Below the pieces are notes generated by a model. The model was not told the origin of the DNA and ran no database searches. It saw only the letters and a program-made list of their open reading frames with translations. 38,619 bases of DNA from a virus, in the IMG/VR virus record IMGVR_UViG_3300046532_001831, positions 1 to 38,619 of that record; one strand, 5' to 3'. This document shows positions 31,435 through 38,558 of the stretch, one piece after another (the stretch's first letter is position 1; each line of letters opens with the position of its first letter). Both the position numbers and the translations under genes were made by a program.

Positions 31435-32736
31435 ATGTTTTTATCAGAAAACTTACAAGAAAAGTGGGCGCCGATTCTAGAACACTCCGATTTACCAAAA
31501 ATCGAAGATAGCTACAAGCGTGCGGTTACTGCAGTAATTCTTGAAAACCAAGAGAAGGCCCTCTTCGAAGAAGGTCAACAATTGGAAGAAGCTGCACCTT
31601 TAAATGCTACTGGAGCTTCTGCAGTTGCTAACTGGAATCCTATATTGATTTCATTAGTACGTAGAGCTATGCCAAATCTCGTTGCATACGACATTTGTGG
31701 TGTTCAACCAATGACAGGCCCAACAGGTCTTATCTTTGCTATGAAAGCAAGATACAACGACTATCCGACAGCTGGAAGAGAAGGTAAAACTGAAGCGTTA
31801 TTTAACGAAGCAGATACTAGATACTCTAATCAGAATCAGACCGTTGCAGATGGGGCCCAAGCGACCCAAAATTCTGACCCTTTTAACTCCGACTATGCTT
31901 CGCATACAGGAGCAGGGATGTCTACAGCAAGTGCAGAAGCACTTGGTGATGTTGAAGCATCAAACGGTTTCGCTCAGATGGCATTCAGCATCGAGAAAGC
32001 AACTGTTACAGCAAAATCCAGAGCATTAAAAGCTGAGTACACACTCGAATTAGCACAAGACCTCAAAGCAATCCACGGTCTTGATGCAGAATCAGAACTT
32101 GCAAATATTCTTTCATCAGAAATTCTTGCAGAAATCAACCGTGAAGTTATCAGAAATGTTAACGTTCAAGCAAAAACAGGTGCTTCGGCAACTGCTACTG
32201 CTGGTACGTTCAACTTAGACGTTGACGCAAACGGAAGATGGTCTGTTGAGAAATTCAAAGGATTATTGTTCCAAATCGAAAGAGAGTCAAACCAAATTGC
32301 TAAAGATACACGTAGAGGAAAAGGTAACTTTATCCTATGTTCATCTGACGTAGCAAGTGCTCTTTCAATGGCAGGTGTATTAGATTACGCTCCTGCTTTA
32401 TCTACTAACTTGAACGTTGATGACACTGGCAATACATTTGCTGGTATCCTAAACGGAAGAGTCAAAGTATACGTCGACCCATATGCTGGTGTTGACTACT
32501 TGACAGTAGGTTATAGAGGAACTAACCCTTATGATGCTGGTCTTTTCTATTGCCCATACGTACCATTACAAATGGTTCGTGCAGTAGGCGAGAACACGTT
32601 CCAACCAAAAATCGGTTTCAAAACTAGATATGGTATGGTTTCAAATCCTTTCGTTGGTGCTACACCAGCAGACGGACTTGCAACAGCAGGAACTAACCAG
32701 TACTACAGAAAATTTGTTGTTTCAAACATTCTGTAA
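31435..32736 (+). CDS. 23: Major capsid protein gp23-like
   Basis: A 433-residue protein. Ribosome site AAAGGAAAA precedes the ATG. Landmarks are the N-terminal NLQEKWAPILEHSDLPKI, the block LISLVRRAMPNLVAYDICGV, QPMTGPTGLIFAMKARY, and the end FVGATPADGL..YYRKFVV. In T4 the first 65 residues are removed by gp21 after a (L/I)xE site; here QLEEAAPLNATG gives a fitting site after E52 (L50-E51-E52). T4-like gene 24 does not follow, as in other marine T4-like phages. Expression should be the highest of the window. Confidence 0.96.
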   Translation: MFLSENLQEKWAPILEHSDLPKIEDSYKRAVTAVILENQEKALFEEGQQLEEAAPLNATGASAVANWNPILISLVRRAMPNLVAYDICGVQPMTGPTGLIFAMKARYNDYPTAGREGKTEALFNEADTRYSNQNQTVADGAQATQNSDPFNSDYASHTGAGMSTASAEALGDVEASNGFAQMAFSIEKATVTAKSRALKAEYTLELAQDLKAIHGLDAESELANILSSEILAEINREVIRNVNVQAKTGASATATAGTFNLDVDANGRWSVEKFKGLLFQIERESNQIAKDTRRGKGNFILCSSDVASALSMAGVLDYAPALSTNLNVDDTGNTFAGILNGRVKVYVDPYAGVDYLTVGYRGTNPYDAGLFYCPYVPLQMVRAVGENTFQPKIGFKTRYGMVSNPFVGATPADGLATAGTNQYYRKFVVSNIL

Positions 32737-32770
32737 GAACTTAGGTTCTCATTCCTTAATTGGAATACTA

Positions 32771-32799
32771 AAAAGGTCTCTTCGGAGACCTTTTTTTTT
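32771..32799 (+). terminator. Bidirectional rho-independent terminator between convergent genes
   Basis: AAAAGGTCTC (32771-32780), loop TTCG, GAGACC (32785-32790), and nine T (32791-32799). The opposite strand reads as a hairpin followed by TTTTT as well, so it can stop both the capsid transcript and that of the reverse-strand phosphatase gene. Confidence 0.95.
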
Positions 32800-32816
32800 G
32801 GTCTCAGATAAGCGAA

Positions 32817-32856
32817 ACCCCAATCACTTCTAACTCTTCAGCAGGTTAATTGGGGT
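32817..32856. repeat. 8-bp inverted repeat in the gap between gp23 and the phosphatase gene
   Basis: ACCCCAAT (32817-32824) and ATTGGGGT (32849-32856) with a 24-base loop. The region 32800-32949 carries no gene I can support. It may be part of the 3' end of the reverse transcript; it has no T run of its own. Confidence 0.5.
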
Positions 32857-32949
32857 CTCTAGTTAAGGTCTTCTATCTCACAATCGTTATTTGTTTTTGA
32901 CTCCATTTTTCAGGCAAGGTAACTAACCTCGGTTTCTCTTAACATGACT

Positions 32950-33396
32950 TTAAAAATCTCCTTCGGCAACTTGAACCACATTGATTCCTCTTGCTTTCCA
33001 CATTGCAACAACTTTGTTTCTGTCGTCATAGACAACGTCGATTTTACCACCGAACTCTTCAAATTTATCTGCAAGTTCGGACTTGAATACTTCATCGGGT
33101 CTGAAGTCACCATCGGGTCTAAGGAAAAGACCTTGGTGTCCAGTACCAATCCACTCAGCAATCTGTGCTTCAGTAAGACTTCTTTGTTCTTCGTTTCTTG
33201 CAGAGAAGAATGCAACATCGTCACCTTGGGCAATGTGTTTCTTTGCAATATCACACACCCACTGTACAGGAGTGTCAAATTGAGTCGCCTCTTTGAATGA
33301 TTTCCAGTCGGTAGGTTGTTGTGTAACGTGATATCTTCTATGCTCTACGTCAGCAATAGTCCCATCAACGTCAAAAATTATAGTTTGTTTTTTCAT
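32950..33396 (-). CDS. HAD-family polynucleotide 3'-phosphatase domain (PseT C-terminal type)
   Basis: A 148-residue protein on the reverse strand, MKKQTIIFDVDGTIADVEHR. HAD motif I is DVDGT (D9 and D11), motif II is FFSARNEEQR, and motif IV is VVYDDRNKVVAMW. It ends GINVVQVAEGDF, closely like the C-terminus of T4 PseT (Pnkp), whose phosphatase domain removes 3' phosphates from nicked RNA or DNA ends. The kinase domain is absent, so this is a stand-alone phosphatase. I chose the ATG at 33396, not the one at 33405, because the latter would lie ahead of the likely start site. It is the only reverse-strand gene here and has a sigma70-like promoter. Confidence 0.8.
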   Translation of the reverse strand: MKKQTIIFDVDGTIADVEHRRYHVTQQPTDWKSFKEATQFDTPVQWVCDIAKKHIAQGDDVAFFSARNEEQRSLTEAQIAEWIGTGHQGLFLRPDGDFRPDEVFKSELADKFEEFGGKIDVVYDDRNKVVAMWKARGINVVQVAEGDF

Positions 33397-33405
33397 TATG
33401 TACAT

Positions 33406-33435
33406 AGTATAACATTAAAAGCTAGGCATTGTCAA
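33406..33435 (-). promoter_or_regulatory. Sigma70-like promoter for the reverse-strand phosphatase
   Basis: On the reverse strand: TTGACA (33435-33430), an 18-base spacer, then TATACT (33411-33406). The -35 is perfect and the -10 is five of six. The start would fall near 33399, so the mRNA would have almost no leader before the ATG at 33396. This predicts early expression by host polymerase. Confidence 0.7.
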
Positions 33436-33438
33436 GGC

Positions 33439-33446
33439 AATAAATA
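33439..33446 (+). promoter_or_regulatory. Late promoter box AATAAATA, leaderless type
   Basis: AATAAATA with five bases (CTATT) before the ATG at 33452. It lies only three bases from the -35 of the divergent sigma70-like promoter, so the two polymerase forms could not bind together. Confidence 0.6.
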
Positions 33447-33451
33447 CTATT

Positions 33452-34255
33452 ATGAAGATGATTAAGTATGAAGATAATGTTGAAGGGTTCTTTAAGTTTG
33501 CAAATAAAACTACTAACGCAGTAGACACAATGTACCTTCCAACTGAAAACCGAGTCAAGAAGGTTATAGAAGTTAAAGGTGAGGAATGGTTCAAGGGTAA
33601 GACTATCTTAGAGTTGGGAACTTGCCATGGTTTAATTGGTAGACACTTCGAGAAATTAGGTGCAACAGTTACATATGCAGACGGTAGACAAGAACTACTA
33701 GATGCAATTGATACAGACTCAGAGAAGTTGTGTATCAATCATAATGAAGAATGGAGTTATGACAGGAAGTGGGATTTGATTATTCACTTTGGTACTCTGT
33801 ATCATGTTAAGAACATCTATGATGACTTAAGAAGGGCCTTCAATCATACAGGTGAGATGTTTTTAGAGAGTGCAGTAAACGCACGACCAACTGAAGAACC
33901 AAAGTTCAGACAAGAAAAGTATTCTTATATTGACTATGCTCCAAACCAAGAAGCACATATGTTAAAAAATGAAAGAGTATTCAATGGAGTTGACCAGTGG
34001 GAAGCTTCATTCAATGATAAACATGTAGAAGACTACCTAGACGAGACAGGTAAGACCTATACACGATACGATGATGAAGATTTGAACACACCTTTTGCTG
34101 TCATTACTGAACATGAATGTTATAGAAGAGACATATACAACTGGAAAACAGAACAAGTACATCCTACAAACCCTAAACAAAGTGCTACACTCGGTTCAGT
34201 ACCACCAAATTTTATCCACTTCCGTAGGTTTTGGCATATTGAAACACCTAAATAA
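33452..34255 (+). CDS. Class I SAM-dependent methyltransferase
   Basis: A 267-residue protein. Motif I is ILELGTCHGLIGRHF (residues 52-66), followed by the acidic strand end TYADGRQE (D77), and WDLIIHFGTLYHVKNIYDDL with motif IV-type strand, all as in the Rossmann methyltransferases. The C-terminal part (~145-267) has Trp-, Tyr- and His-rich segments and gives no substrate clue. Small-molecule, sugar or protein targets are all possible; there is no DNA methylase DPPY motif. The start was chosen by the fixed spacing to its late box; there is no ribosome site. Confidence 0.75.
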   Translation: MKMIKYEDNVEGFFKFANKTTNAVDTMYLPTENRVKKVIEVKGEEWFKGKTILELGTCHGLIGRHFEKLGATVTYADGRQELLDAIDTDSEKLCINHNEEWSYDRKWDLIIHFGTLYHVKNIYDDLRRAFNHTGEMFLESAVNARPTEEPKFRQEKYSYIDYAPNQEAHMLKNERVFNGVDQWEASFNDKHVEDYLDETGKTYTRYDDEDLNTPFAVITEHECYRRDIYNWKTEQVHPTNPKQSATLGSVPPNFIHFRRFWHIETPK

Positions 34256-34258
34256 ATA
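34251..34258 (+). promoter_or_regulatory. Late promoter box AATAAATA
   Basis: AATAAATA overlapping the stop of the methyltransferase gene, 15 bases before the ATG at 34274, with CGGAG (34264-34268) as ribosome site. Confidence 0.6.
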
Positions 34259-34273
34259 CATACGGAGAATATT

Positions 34274-34492
34274 ATGAGTTTATATAAAAAAACAGTGAAG
34301 GTTCTAGAGGGCCCATGGGAAGCAGAAACGTTTCCAAAAGGTGAGGAGACAACAGATGTCATCTCTAGGAAGACCGTGACAACATATATCCAAGATGGAT
34401 ATCTATGTGAGAACACAGTAACGAGAGAGTACAGAGAGAACGATTACTTCGACACCTCTTCTACTAAAAGGATAGCAAAAATAAATGGTTGA
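34274..34492 (+). CDS. Small protein, unknown function
   Basis: A 72-residue soluble protein, MSLYKKTVKVLEGPWEAETF and so on, rich in Thr, Glu, Lys and Tyr, with likely beta strands (VISRKTVTTYIQDGYLCENT). It has a late box and a good ribosome site, and overlaps the next virion gene by eight bases, so a virion-related role is likely. No family recognised. Confidence 0.6.
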   Translation: MSLYKKTVKVLEGPWEAETFPKGEETTDVISRKTVTTYIQDGYLCENTVTREYRENDYFDTSSTKRIAKING

Positions 34493-35021
34493 TATTAACA
34501 AATCAATTCTCAATAAGAATAATTTTAGACTTCTTATTGATAAGATACCTACAACAGAATACTACATTAAGAAGTGTACTATTCCAGGCCTGCAGTTCAC
34601 TGAAATTGCAGTTGCAGCGGGTGTTGGATTGGATGCATATTTCCCAGGCGACAAGGTTACGTTTGAAAATCTAACAGTCGACTTCTTAGTTGATGAAGAT
34701 TTACAGAACTTTAAAGAAGTTTATGATTGGATGAATGCAATCGTGCCAATCAAAGACCCAGCAGACTATGGAAGTTACGTGGGCTCTAAACAAACTATAC
34801 TAGGAACATCATCCGACCTAGGTGGAACAGACAAGGAGATGTCAGACATCACTTTGATTACCACAACAAACAAAAACATACCCAATAGATTCTTTAGATT
34901 CCATGACTGTTTTCCAATCAGTTTGAGTGGTCTAGAATTTGAATCGGGTGCAGACGGAGAGGCAGTAGTTGCCACTATAGAGTTTAAATTTACTTACTAC
35001 GACATAGAAACCACTAGTTAA
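34485..35021 (+). CDS. Tail tube-fold virion protein (gp19/gp54-like)
   Basis: A 178-residue protein. NKNNFRLLIDKIPTTEYYIK and the phrase CTIPGLQFTEI, followed by PGDKVTFENLTVDFLVDEDL and FKEVYDWMNAIV, form the tube-fold pattern (an early strand, then a PGxx element, then a FLVDEDLxN..EVYxWM helix). The C-terminal FHDCFPISLSGLEFESGADG and ATIEFKFTYYDI resembles the same part of T4 gp54 and gp19. It is thus a second tube-like protein, perhaps the tube initiator on the baseplate. Which of these it is cannot be settled here. Confidence 0.65.
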   Translation: MVDINKSILNKNNFRLLIDKIPTTEYYIKKCTIPGLQFTEIAVAAGVGLDAYFPGDKVTFENLTVDFLVDEDLQNFKEVYDWMNAIVPIKDPADYGSYVGSKQTILGTSSDLGGTDKEMSDITLITTTNKNIPNRFFRFHDCFPISLSGLEFESGADGEAVVATIEFKFTYYDIETTS

Positions 35022-35033
35022 AACCCCCTTTTT

Positions 35034-35045
35034 GTGGTATAATAT
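35034..35045 (+). promoter_or_regulatory. Promoter GTGGTATAATAT (extended -10 or late-box variant), leaderless
   Basis: TGGTATAAT fits an extended -10 (TGnTATAAT), with only a weak -35 (TAGTTA). It also keeps the five-base distance to the ATG at 35051 seen for the late boxes. Identical over 12 bases to 2363-2374. It likely drives the uvsY-uvsW group. Confidence 0.55.
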
Positions 35046-35050
35046 ATATT

Positions 35051-35494
35051 ATGACTTTAGAAGAACTAAAAGCCCAATGGGCAAATGACTGTGAAATAGA
35101 TGATATCGAATTGGATACAGCATCGTTAGAGGTGCCTAAACTCCATGCAAAATATCAAGACTTATTAACCAATAAGATTCTAGTCCTTAAAAAATATCAA
35201 ACATCCTATAACACTCTACTCAAAGATAAGTGGCTGTGGTTCAATGGGAAAATGGACGATGAAAGAATTCAAGAACTAGGTTGGGTACCCGACCCATTCA
35301 ATGGTTTAAAAATTATGAAGAATGATATGCAAATCTTTTTCAATGCAGATACCGATTTACAAGAACTCAATGCAAAGATTGAGTACCTTAAAGTTACAGT
35401 AGACTTCCTTAAGGAATGTATGCAAAACATAACATGGAGACACCAAACGATTAAGAACACAATCGATTGGAGAAAGTTTATGGCTGGACAATAA
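35051..35494 (+). CDS. uvsY: Recombination mediator UvsY
   Basis: A 147-residue protein (T4 UvsY is 137). It opens MTLEELKAQWANDCEID, with the LxELKxxWxxDxxID pattern of UvsY, and is mostly helical: VPKLHAKYQDLLTNKILVLK, then YNTLLKDKWLWFNGKM, and ends MQNITWRHQTIKNTIDWRKF, like the closing helix of the family. UvsY helps load the UvsX recombinase on SSB-coated single-stranded DNA. UvsW, three genes on, acts in the same recombination system. Stop and next start overlap as TAATG. Confidence 0.88.
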   Translation: MTLEELKAQWANDCEIDDIELDTASLEVPKLHAKYQDLLTNKILVLKKYQTSYNTLLKDKWLWFNGKMDDERIQELGWVPDPFNGLKIMKNDMQIFFNADTDLQELNAKIEYLKVTVDFLKECMQNITWRHQTIKNTIDWRKFMAGQ

Positions 35495-35640
35495 TGAATA
35501 GACACTTGATGACAATAGGCATGGGATATTTTCAACACCTATTTCATGCATGGACAATGGCACTTGCATTGATAATACATGGAGTCTTTCCATCGGTATT
35601 AACTAATTATGCAAGTGACAAGATGTGTGACCACGAATGA
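35494..35640 (+). CDS. Small membrane protein, DUF6356-like
   Basis: A 48-residue protein, MNRHLMTIGMGYFQHLFHAW and then a hydrophobic stretch TMALALIIHGVFPSVLTNYA. The pattern FxHLxHAWxMALxLIxHGxFP matches my memory of the DUF6356 family of small phage and bacterial membrane proteins. It probably spans the membrane once. It overlaps uvsY by one base (TAATG) and the next gene by four (ATGA), so it belongs to this operon. The function is unknown. Confidence 0.7.
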   Translation: MNRHLMTIGMGYFQHLFHAWTMALALIIHGVFPSVLTNYASDKMCDHE

Positions 35641-36350
35641 ACCTTCAAAATTATTTATGGTCTTACCCCTCGTTACTAACCTCAGATGAAGTTGAATTCA
35701 TCAACGGCAAGGCAATGGGGTACCCACTTGAATCGGGTGCAGTAGGACAGGGTGGAAGACTTGACCTAGACCCCGACGGCGAAGACCGTGGTGCCGAAAG
35801 AGCAGCTGGTGGAGACGGTGGTAAAGTTGTAGACAATATAAGAGCATCGGATATAAGATGGATTCATAAAGATGCAAAGAAAGTTCTAGGAGACGTTTGG
35901 ACTAAAGTAGAAGATGCAGTTGCAATGGGTATGAAACAAAGTGGTTGGAATGTAGAGTTAGAAAAACTAGAACCATTACAACATACAACATACAATGCAC
36001 AACAAGGTCAACGTGGTGGTTTCTATACATGGCATACAGATGCTTCAGATAAGCCATATGCAAACAGTGGTATGATAAGAAAGATTAGTTTCTCTATTCA
36101 GTTAACAGACCCCGACGAATATGAAGGTGGTAACTTTCAATGGATAGAAGATATCCGTGCAAAGGATACTCTTACTTCAACAGATTACACAAGAGACATG
36201 AGGGATTACTACAGACAGATTCCTAACTCTGCTAAACAAAAGGGGTCATTAATAATGTTCCCATCTTTTGTACACCATCAAGTAACTCCAGTTACACAAG
36301 GGTGCCGAACTTCCCTAGTGGGTTGGTTCATCGGATATCCCTACAAGTAA
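35637..36350 (+). CDS. 2OG-Fe(II) oxygenase, prolyl 4-hydroxylase-like
   Basis: A 237-residue protein. The iron pair lies in FYTWHTDAS (H133 and D135), the distal ligand in FPSFVHHQVTPVTQG (H213 or H214), and the 2-oxoglutarate arginine at R224 (CRTSLVGWFIG). KISFSIQLTDPDEYEGGNFQ is the strand and EGGNxxF block typical of the P4H alpha-subunit-like group. Members of that group hydroxylate proline in proteins, but many phage forms have no known target. It overlaps the preceding small gene by four bases and precedes UvsW by one. It is the third oxygenase in the window. Confidence 0.82.
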   Translation: MNLQNYLWSYPSLLTSDEVEFINGKAMGYPLESGAVGQGGRLDLDPDGEDRGAERAAGGDGGKVVDNIRASDIRWIHKDAKKVLGDVWTKVEDAVAMGMKQSGWNVELEKLEPLQHTTYNAQQGQRGGFYTWHTDASDKPYANSGMIRKISFSIQLTDPDEYEGGNFQWIEDIRAKDTLTSTDYTRDMRDYYRQIPNSAKQKGSLIMFPSFVHHQVTPVTQGCRTSLVGWFIGYPYK

Positions 36351-36351
36351 A

Positions 36352-37752
36352 ATGAAAGTCACAGTTTCGAAAGTAGATGAGTGTTTCATGAAAGTCGACT
36401 GCGATGACGGTTTGGCTAAAGACCTTCACGATTATTTCTCCTTCACCGTTCCCAACGCAAAATTCATGCCAAGTTATAAGAACAAATGGTGGGATGGTAA
36501 GGTCTATCTATTTTCAATTAAAACACACAAGATTTATATCGGATTACTTCCATACGTAGATGAGTTCTGCAGAGAACGAGGATACGAGTTTGAAGGTATA
36601 CAAGATGTCATTGGTTACAAGCATAAACTAAAAGAATTCAATGTTAAGGATTTGAATTTACCATTTGAACCTAGAGACTATCAGTTAGAAGCATTCAATG
36701 AAGCAGTTAAGTATGGAAGACAATTACTATTGTCTCCGACTGCAAGTGGTAAGTCTCTTATCATTTATATGTTAGCACGATACTACGATGTCAAGACAGT
36801 TATCATTGTTCCTACCACATCATTAGTAGAACAGATGACAAAAGATTTTCAAGATTATGGATACGACGAACCTATCTGTAAGATATATTCTAAACAGCCC
36901 GTGTTTGACGCACCTATCACAGTTACGACATGGCAGTCGTTCAGTAAAGCACCGAAAGAAGTTATGGAGTCTTTTGATATGGTTGTCGGGGATGAAGCAC
37001 ACCTATTCAAAGCAAATGTATTAAAAGGTATTCTTGAGAAGATGAAGAAGACTGCCATAAGAATTGGTTGCACTGGTACACTGGACGGTACAGAAGTACA
37101 CAGACTACAACTGGAAGGTTTGTTTGGGCCCGTTAAGAAAGTTATCAGTACTAAAGAGTTAATGGATTCGGGAACGATTGCTAATCTTTCTATAGATTGT
37201 GTCATACTACGTCATACTAAACAGAAGAAAATGTCCTATCAAGATGAGATGGATTATCTAGTTTCAAATGAAATGCGTAATGATTTCCTATGCAATCTAG
37301 TCTACAGTTTAAAAGGTAACACCCTAGTGTTGTTCCAGTTTGTTGAGAAACACGGAACTATTCTACATGCAAAAATGCACAAGAGATTGGGTGACAAACT
37401 TCATTATGTTTACGGTGGTACAGATGTTGTAGACCGTGAAGCAGTAAGAGCCTATGTAGAAAAGGCAAACGACAATGTCATACTAGCATCATACGGCACC
37501 TTCTCTACAGGTGTCAACATCAAACGCATAGACAACATCGTCTTTGCATCACCATCAAAATCGAGAATCAGAAACCTACAATCTATTGGAAGGGGTCTTC
37601 GTAAAGCAGAGGGAAAAAATAGTATGAAGTTATTTGATATATCAGATGACCTACAATGTGAAAATCATACGCTTAATCACCTTAAAGAACGTATAAATAT
37701 ATACAACGAAGAGAACTTTTCATACGAGATAAGGCAATTTGATTTAAAATGA
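36352..37752 (+). CDS. uvsW: UvsW-like superfamily 2 helicase
   Basis: A 466-residue protein (T4 UvsW is 503). The N-terminal ~100 residues form the DNA-binding part, with KWWDGKVYLFSIKTHKIYIG. The Q-like motif PFEPRDYQLEAF precedes Walker A at 128-135 (SPTASGKS). Walker B is DEAH at 214-217 (VVGDEAHLF), motif III follows in RIGCTGTLDG, and motif VI is LQSIGRGLRKAEGK. UvsW unwinds branched DNA and R-loops and helps the shift from origin- to recombination-driven replication. It works with UvsY, just upstream. All helicase motifs are whole. Confidence 0.93.
   Translation: MKVTVSKVDECFMKVDCDDGLAKDLHDYFSFTVPNAKFMPSYKNKWWDGKVYLFSIKTHKIYIGLLPYVDEFCRERGYEFEGIQDVIGYKHKLKEFNVKDLNLPFEPRDYQLEAFNEAVKYGRQLLLSPTASGKSLIIYMLARYYDVKTVIIVPTTSLVEQMTKDFQDYGYDEPICKIYSKQPVFDAPITVTTWQSFSKAPKEVMESFDMVVGDEAHLFKANVLKGILEKMKKTAIRIGCTGTLDGTEVHRLQLEGLFGPVKKVISTKELMDSGTIANLSIDCVILRHTKQKKMSYQDEMDYLVSNEMRNDFLCNLVYSLKGNTLVLFQFVEKHGTILHAKMHKRLGDKLHYVYGGTDVVDREAVRAYVEKANDNVILASYGTFSTGVNIKRIDNIVFASPSKSRIRNLQSIGRGLRKAEGKNSMKLFDISDDLQCENHTLNHLKERINIYNEENFSYEIRQFDLK
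37692..37699 (+). promoter_or_regulatory. Intragenic TATAAATA near the end of uvsW
   Basis: TATAAATA inside uvsW, 49 bases before the ATG of the next gene at 37749. It could be a late promoter for that gene, or chance, since similar strings occur inside genes at 623, 22466, 24211 and 24472. Confidence 0.3.
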
Positions 37753-38210
37753 CACGACCATCAGAACTAATACCACAGAAATACGAAGTTGTAAAACTTA
37801 AGACAGGTAGTGAGCTCGTCGGTATGGTTAGAGAGTCAGCGGAAGGTTTACATATAACCCTACCTATGATATGCCAACTCACCGTGCAAAACGGTATACA
37901 AACTCTTGCTACATTCTATCCGTATGCACCTTTAAGTGAAGACTCTATCGTATTGATTCCATCCGACCAAGTAATACACAGGAGTAGTATGAACGAACAG
38001 TTCATCCCATTCTACGATGAAGCTTCATCTAGATGGTTAGAGATGGTGGAACAAGGAACAATCCCTCTTACTAATAAGAAGATTGATAATCATGAAATTC
38101 AAAGACAATACTTAAACAAAGTAATGACTTCATTATCAGACGAAAACTACGATGAGTTCGAAGAAGATTTCGAATTATTTGATGAGGAAGATGATAGGAC
38201 GATTCATTAG
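37749..38210 (+). CDS. Unknown protein, possibly with Sm-like barrel
   Basis: A 153-residue protein. Residues ~10-80 look like a small beta-barrel: KYEVVKLKTGSELVGMVRES, then LHITLPMICQLTV, then DSIVLIPSDQVI. The order, LKTGSELVGxV followed by a strand and then a late IPSDQV strand, recalls Sm/LSm-type domains. The C-terminal third is very acidic (YDEFEEDFELFDEEDD). It overlaps uvsW by four bases (ATGA). The type is common beside UvsW in marine T4-like phages as I recall. RNA binding is only a guess. Confidence 0.55.
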   Translation: MTRPSELIPQKYEVVKLKTGSELVGMVRESAEGLHITLPMICQLTVQNGIQTLATFYPYAPLSEDSIVLIPSDQVIHRSSMNEQFIPFYDEASSRWLEMVEQGTIPLTNKKIDNHEIQRQYLNKVMTSLSDENYDEFEEDFELFDEEDDRTIH

Positions 38211-38222
38211 GTTTTTGAATTG

Positions 38223-38230
38223 TCTAAATA
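38223..38230 (+). promoter_or_regulatory. Late promoter box TCTAAATA
   Basis: TCTAAATA 65 bases before the ATG at 38296. The expected start, near 38236, is exactly where a stem-loop begins. Confidence 0.55.
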
Positions 38231-38235
38231 CATGC

Positions 38236-38264
38236 GTATAAACCACCGTTATAGCAGGTTATAC
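38236..38264 (+). other. Predicted 5'-terminal stem-loop in the leader of the 38296 gene
   Basis: GTATAAACC (38236-38244) pairs with GGTTATAC (38257-38264), eight base pairs with one bulged A and a 12-base loop. A stem at the very 5' end of an mRNA can protect it from RNase E. The pairing is seen; the role is inferred. Confidence 0.5.
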
Positions 38265-38295
38265 ACAGAACTTATAATAAACTTAAAGGAAAACC

Positions 38296-38457
38296 ATGTC
38301 CACAGCAATATATTTTGCAAAGAGCATGGTACGAAAAGCTAGAGAAGTTTCAGATAACAAATTCGTTTGTAAAATCTGTGACGCTATCGAATTTCTAGTG
38401 CTGATGACTCTTCCATTTGCGTTACCGTTTTTGATAATACTATCATCTGCTGGTTGA
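38296..38457 (+). CDS. Small membrane protein, unknown (53 residues)
   Basis: A 53-residue protein, MSTAIYFAKSMVRKAREVSD, with a CxxC (KFVCKICDA) and then a hydrophobic membrane helix FLVLMTLPFALPFLIILSSA at the C-terminus. The ribosome site AAAGGAAAA lies at a good distance from the ATG, as in gp23. The short basic N-terminus would stay in the cytoplasm. Its TGA shares an A with the ATG of the next small gene. No family recognised. Confidence 0.65.
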   Translation: MSTAIYFAKSMVRKAREVSDNKFVCKICDAIEFLVLMTLPFALPFLIILSSAG

Positions 38458-38558
38458 TGCATAAGCATAAACTACATAAACTACGAGAACAGACAGAGGT
38501 TGTATGCCTTTGTCTGATTTTCGTTATATCTTTACTAGCGATGAACCCTAATGTCTGA
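38457..38558 (+). CDS. Tiny membrane protein, unknown (33 residues)
   Basis: A 33-residue frame, MHKHKLHKLREQTEVVCLCL followed by IFVISLLAMNPNV. A basic, His/Lys-rich N-terminus and one hydrophobic helix make a plausible single-pass membrane peptide. It begins in the stop of the previous gene (ATG in TGATG) and its stop overlaps the next start by eight bases. It is too short for firm proof; the tight overlaps support it. Confidence 0.45.
   Translation: MHKHKLHKLREQTEVVCLCLIFVISLLAMNPNV

Noticed and set aside
32800-32949. Possible tiny reverse-strand frames (11 and 15 codons) after the phosphatase gene.
   Set aside because: Too short, without ribosome sites or neighbour overlap.
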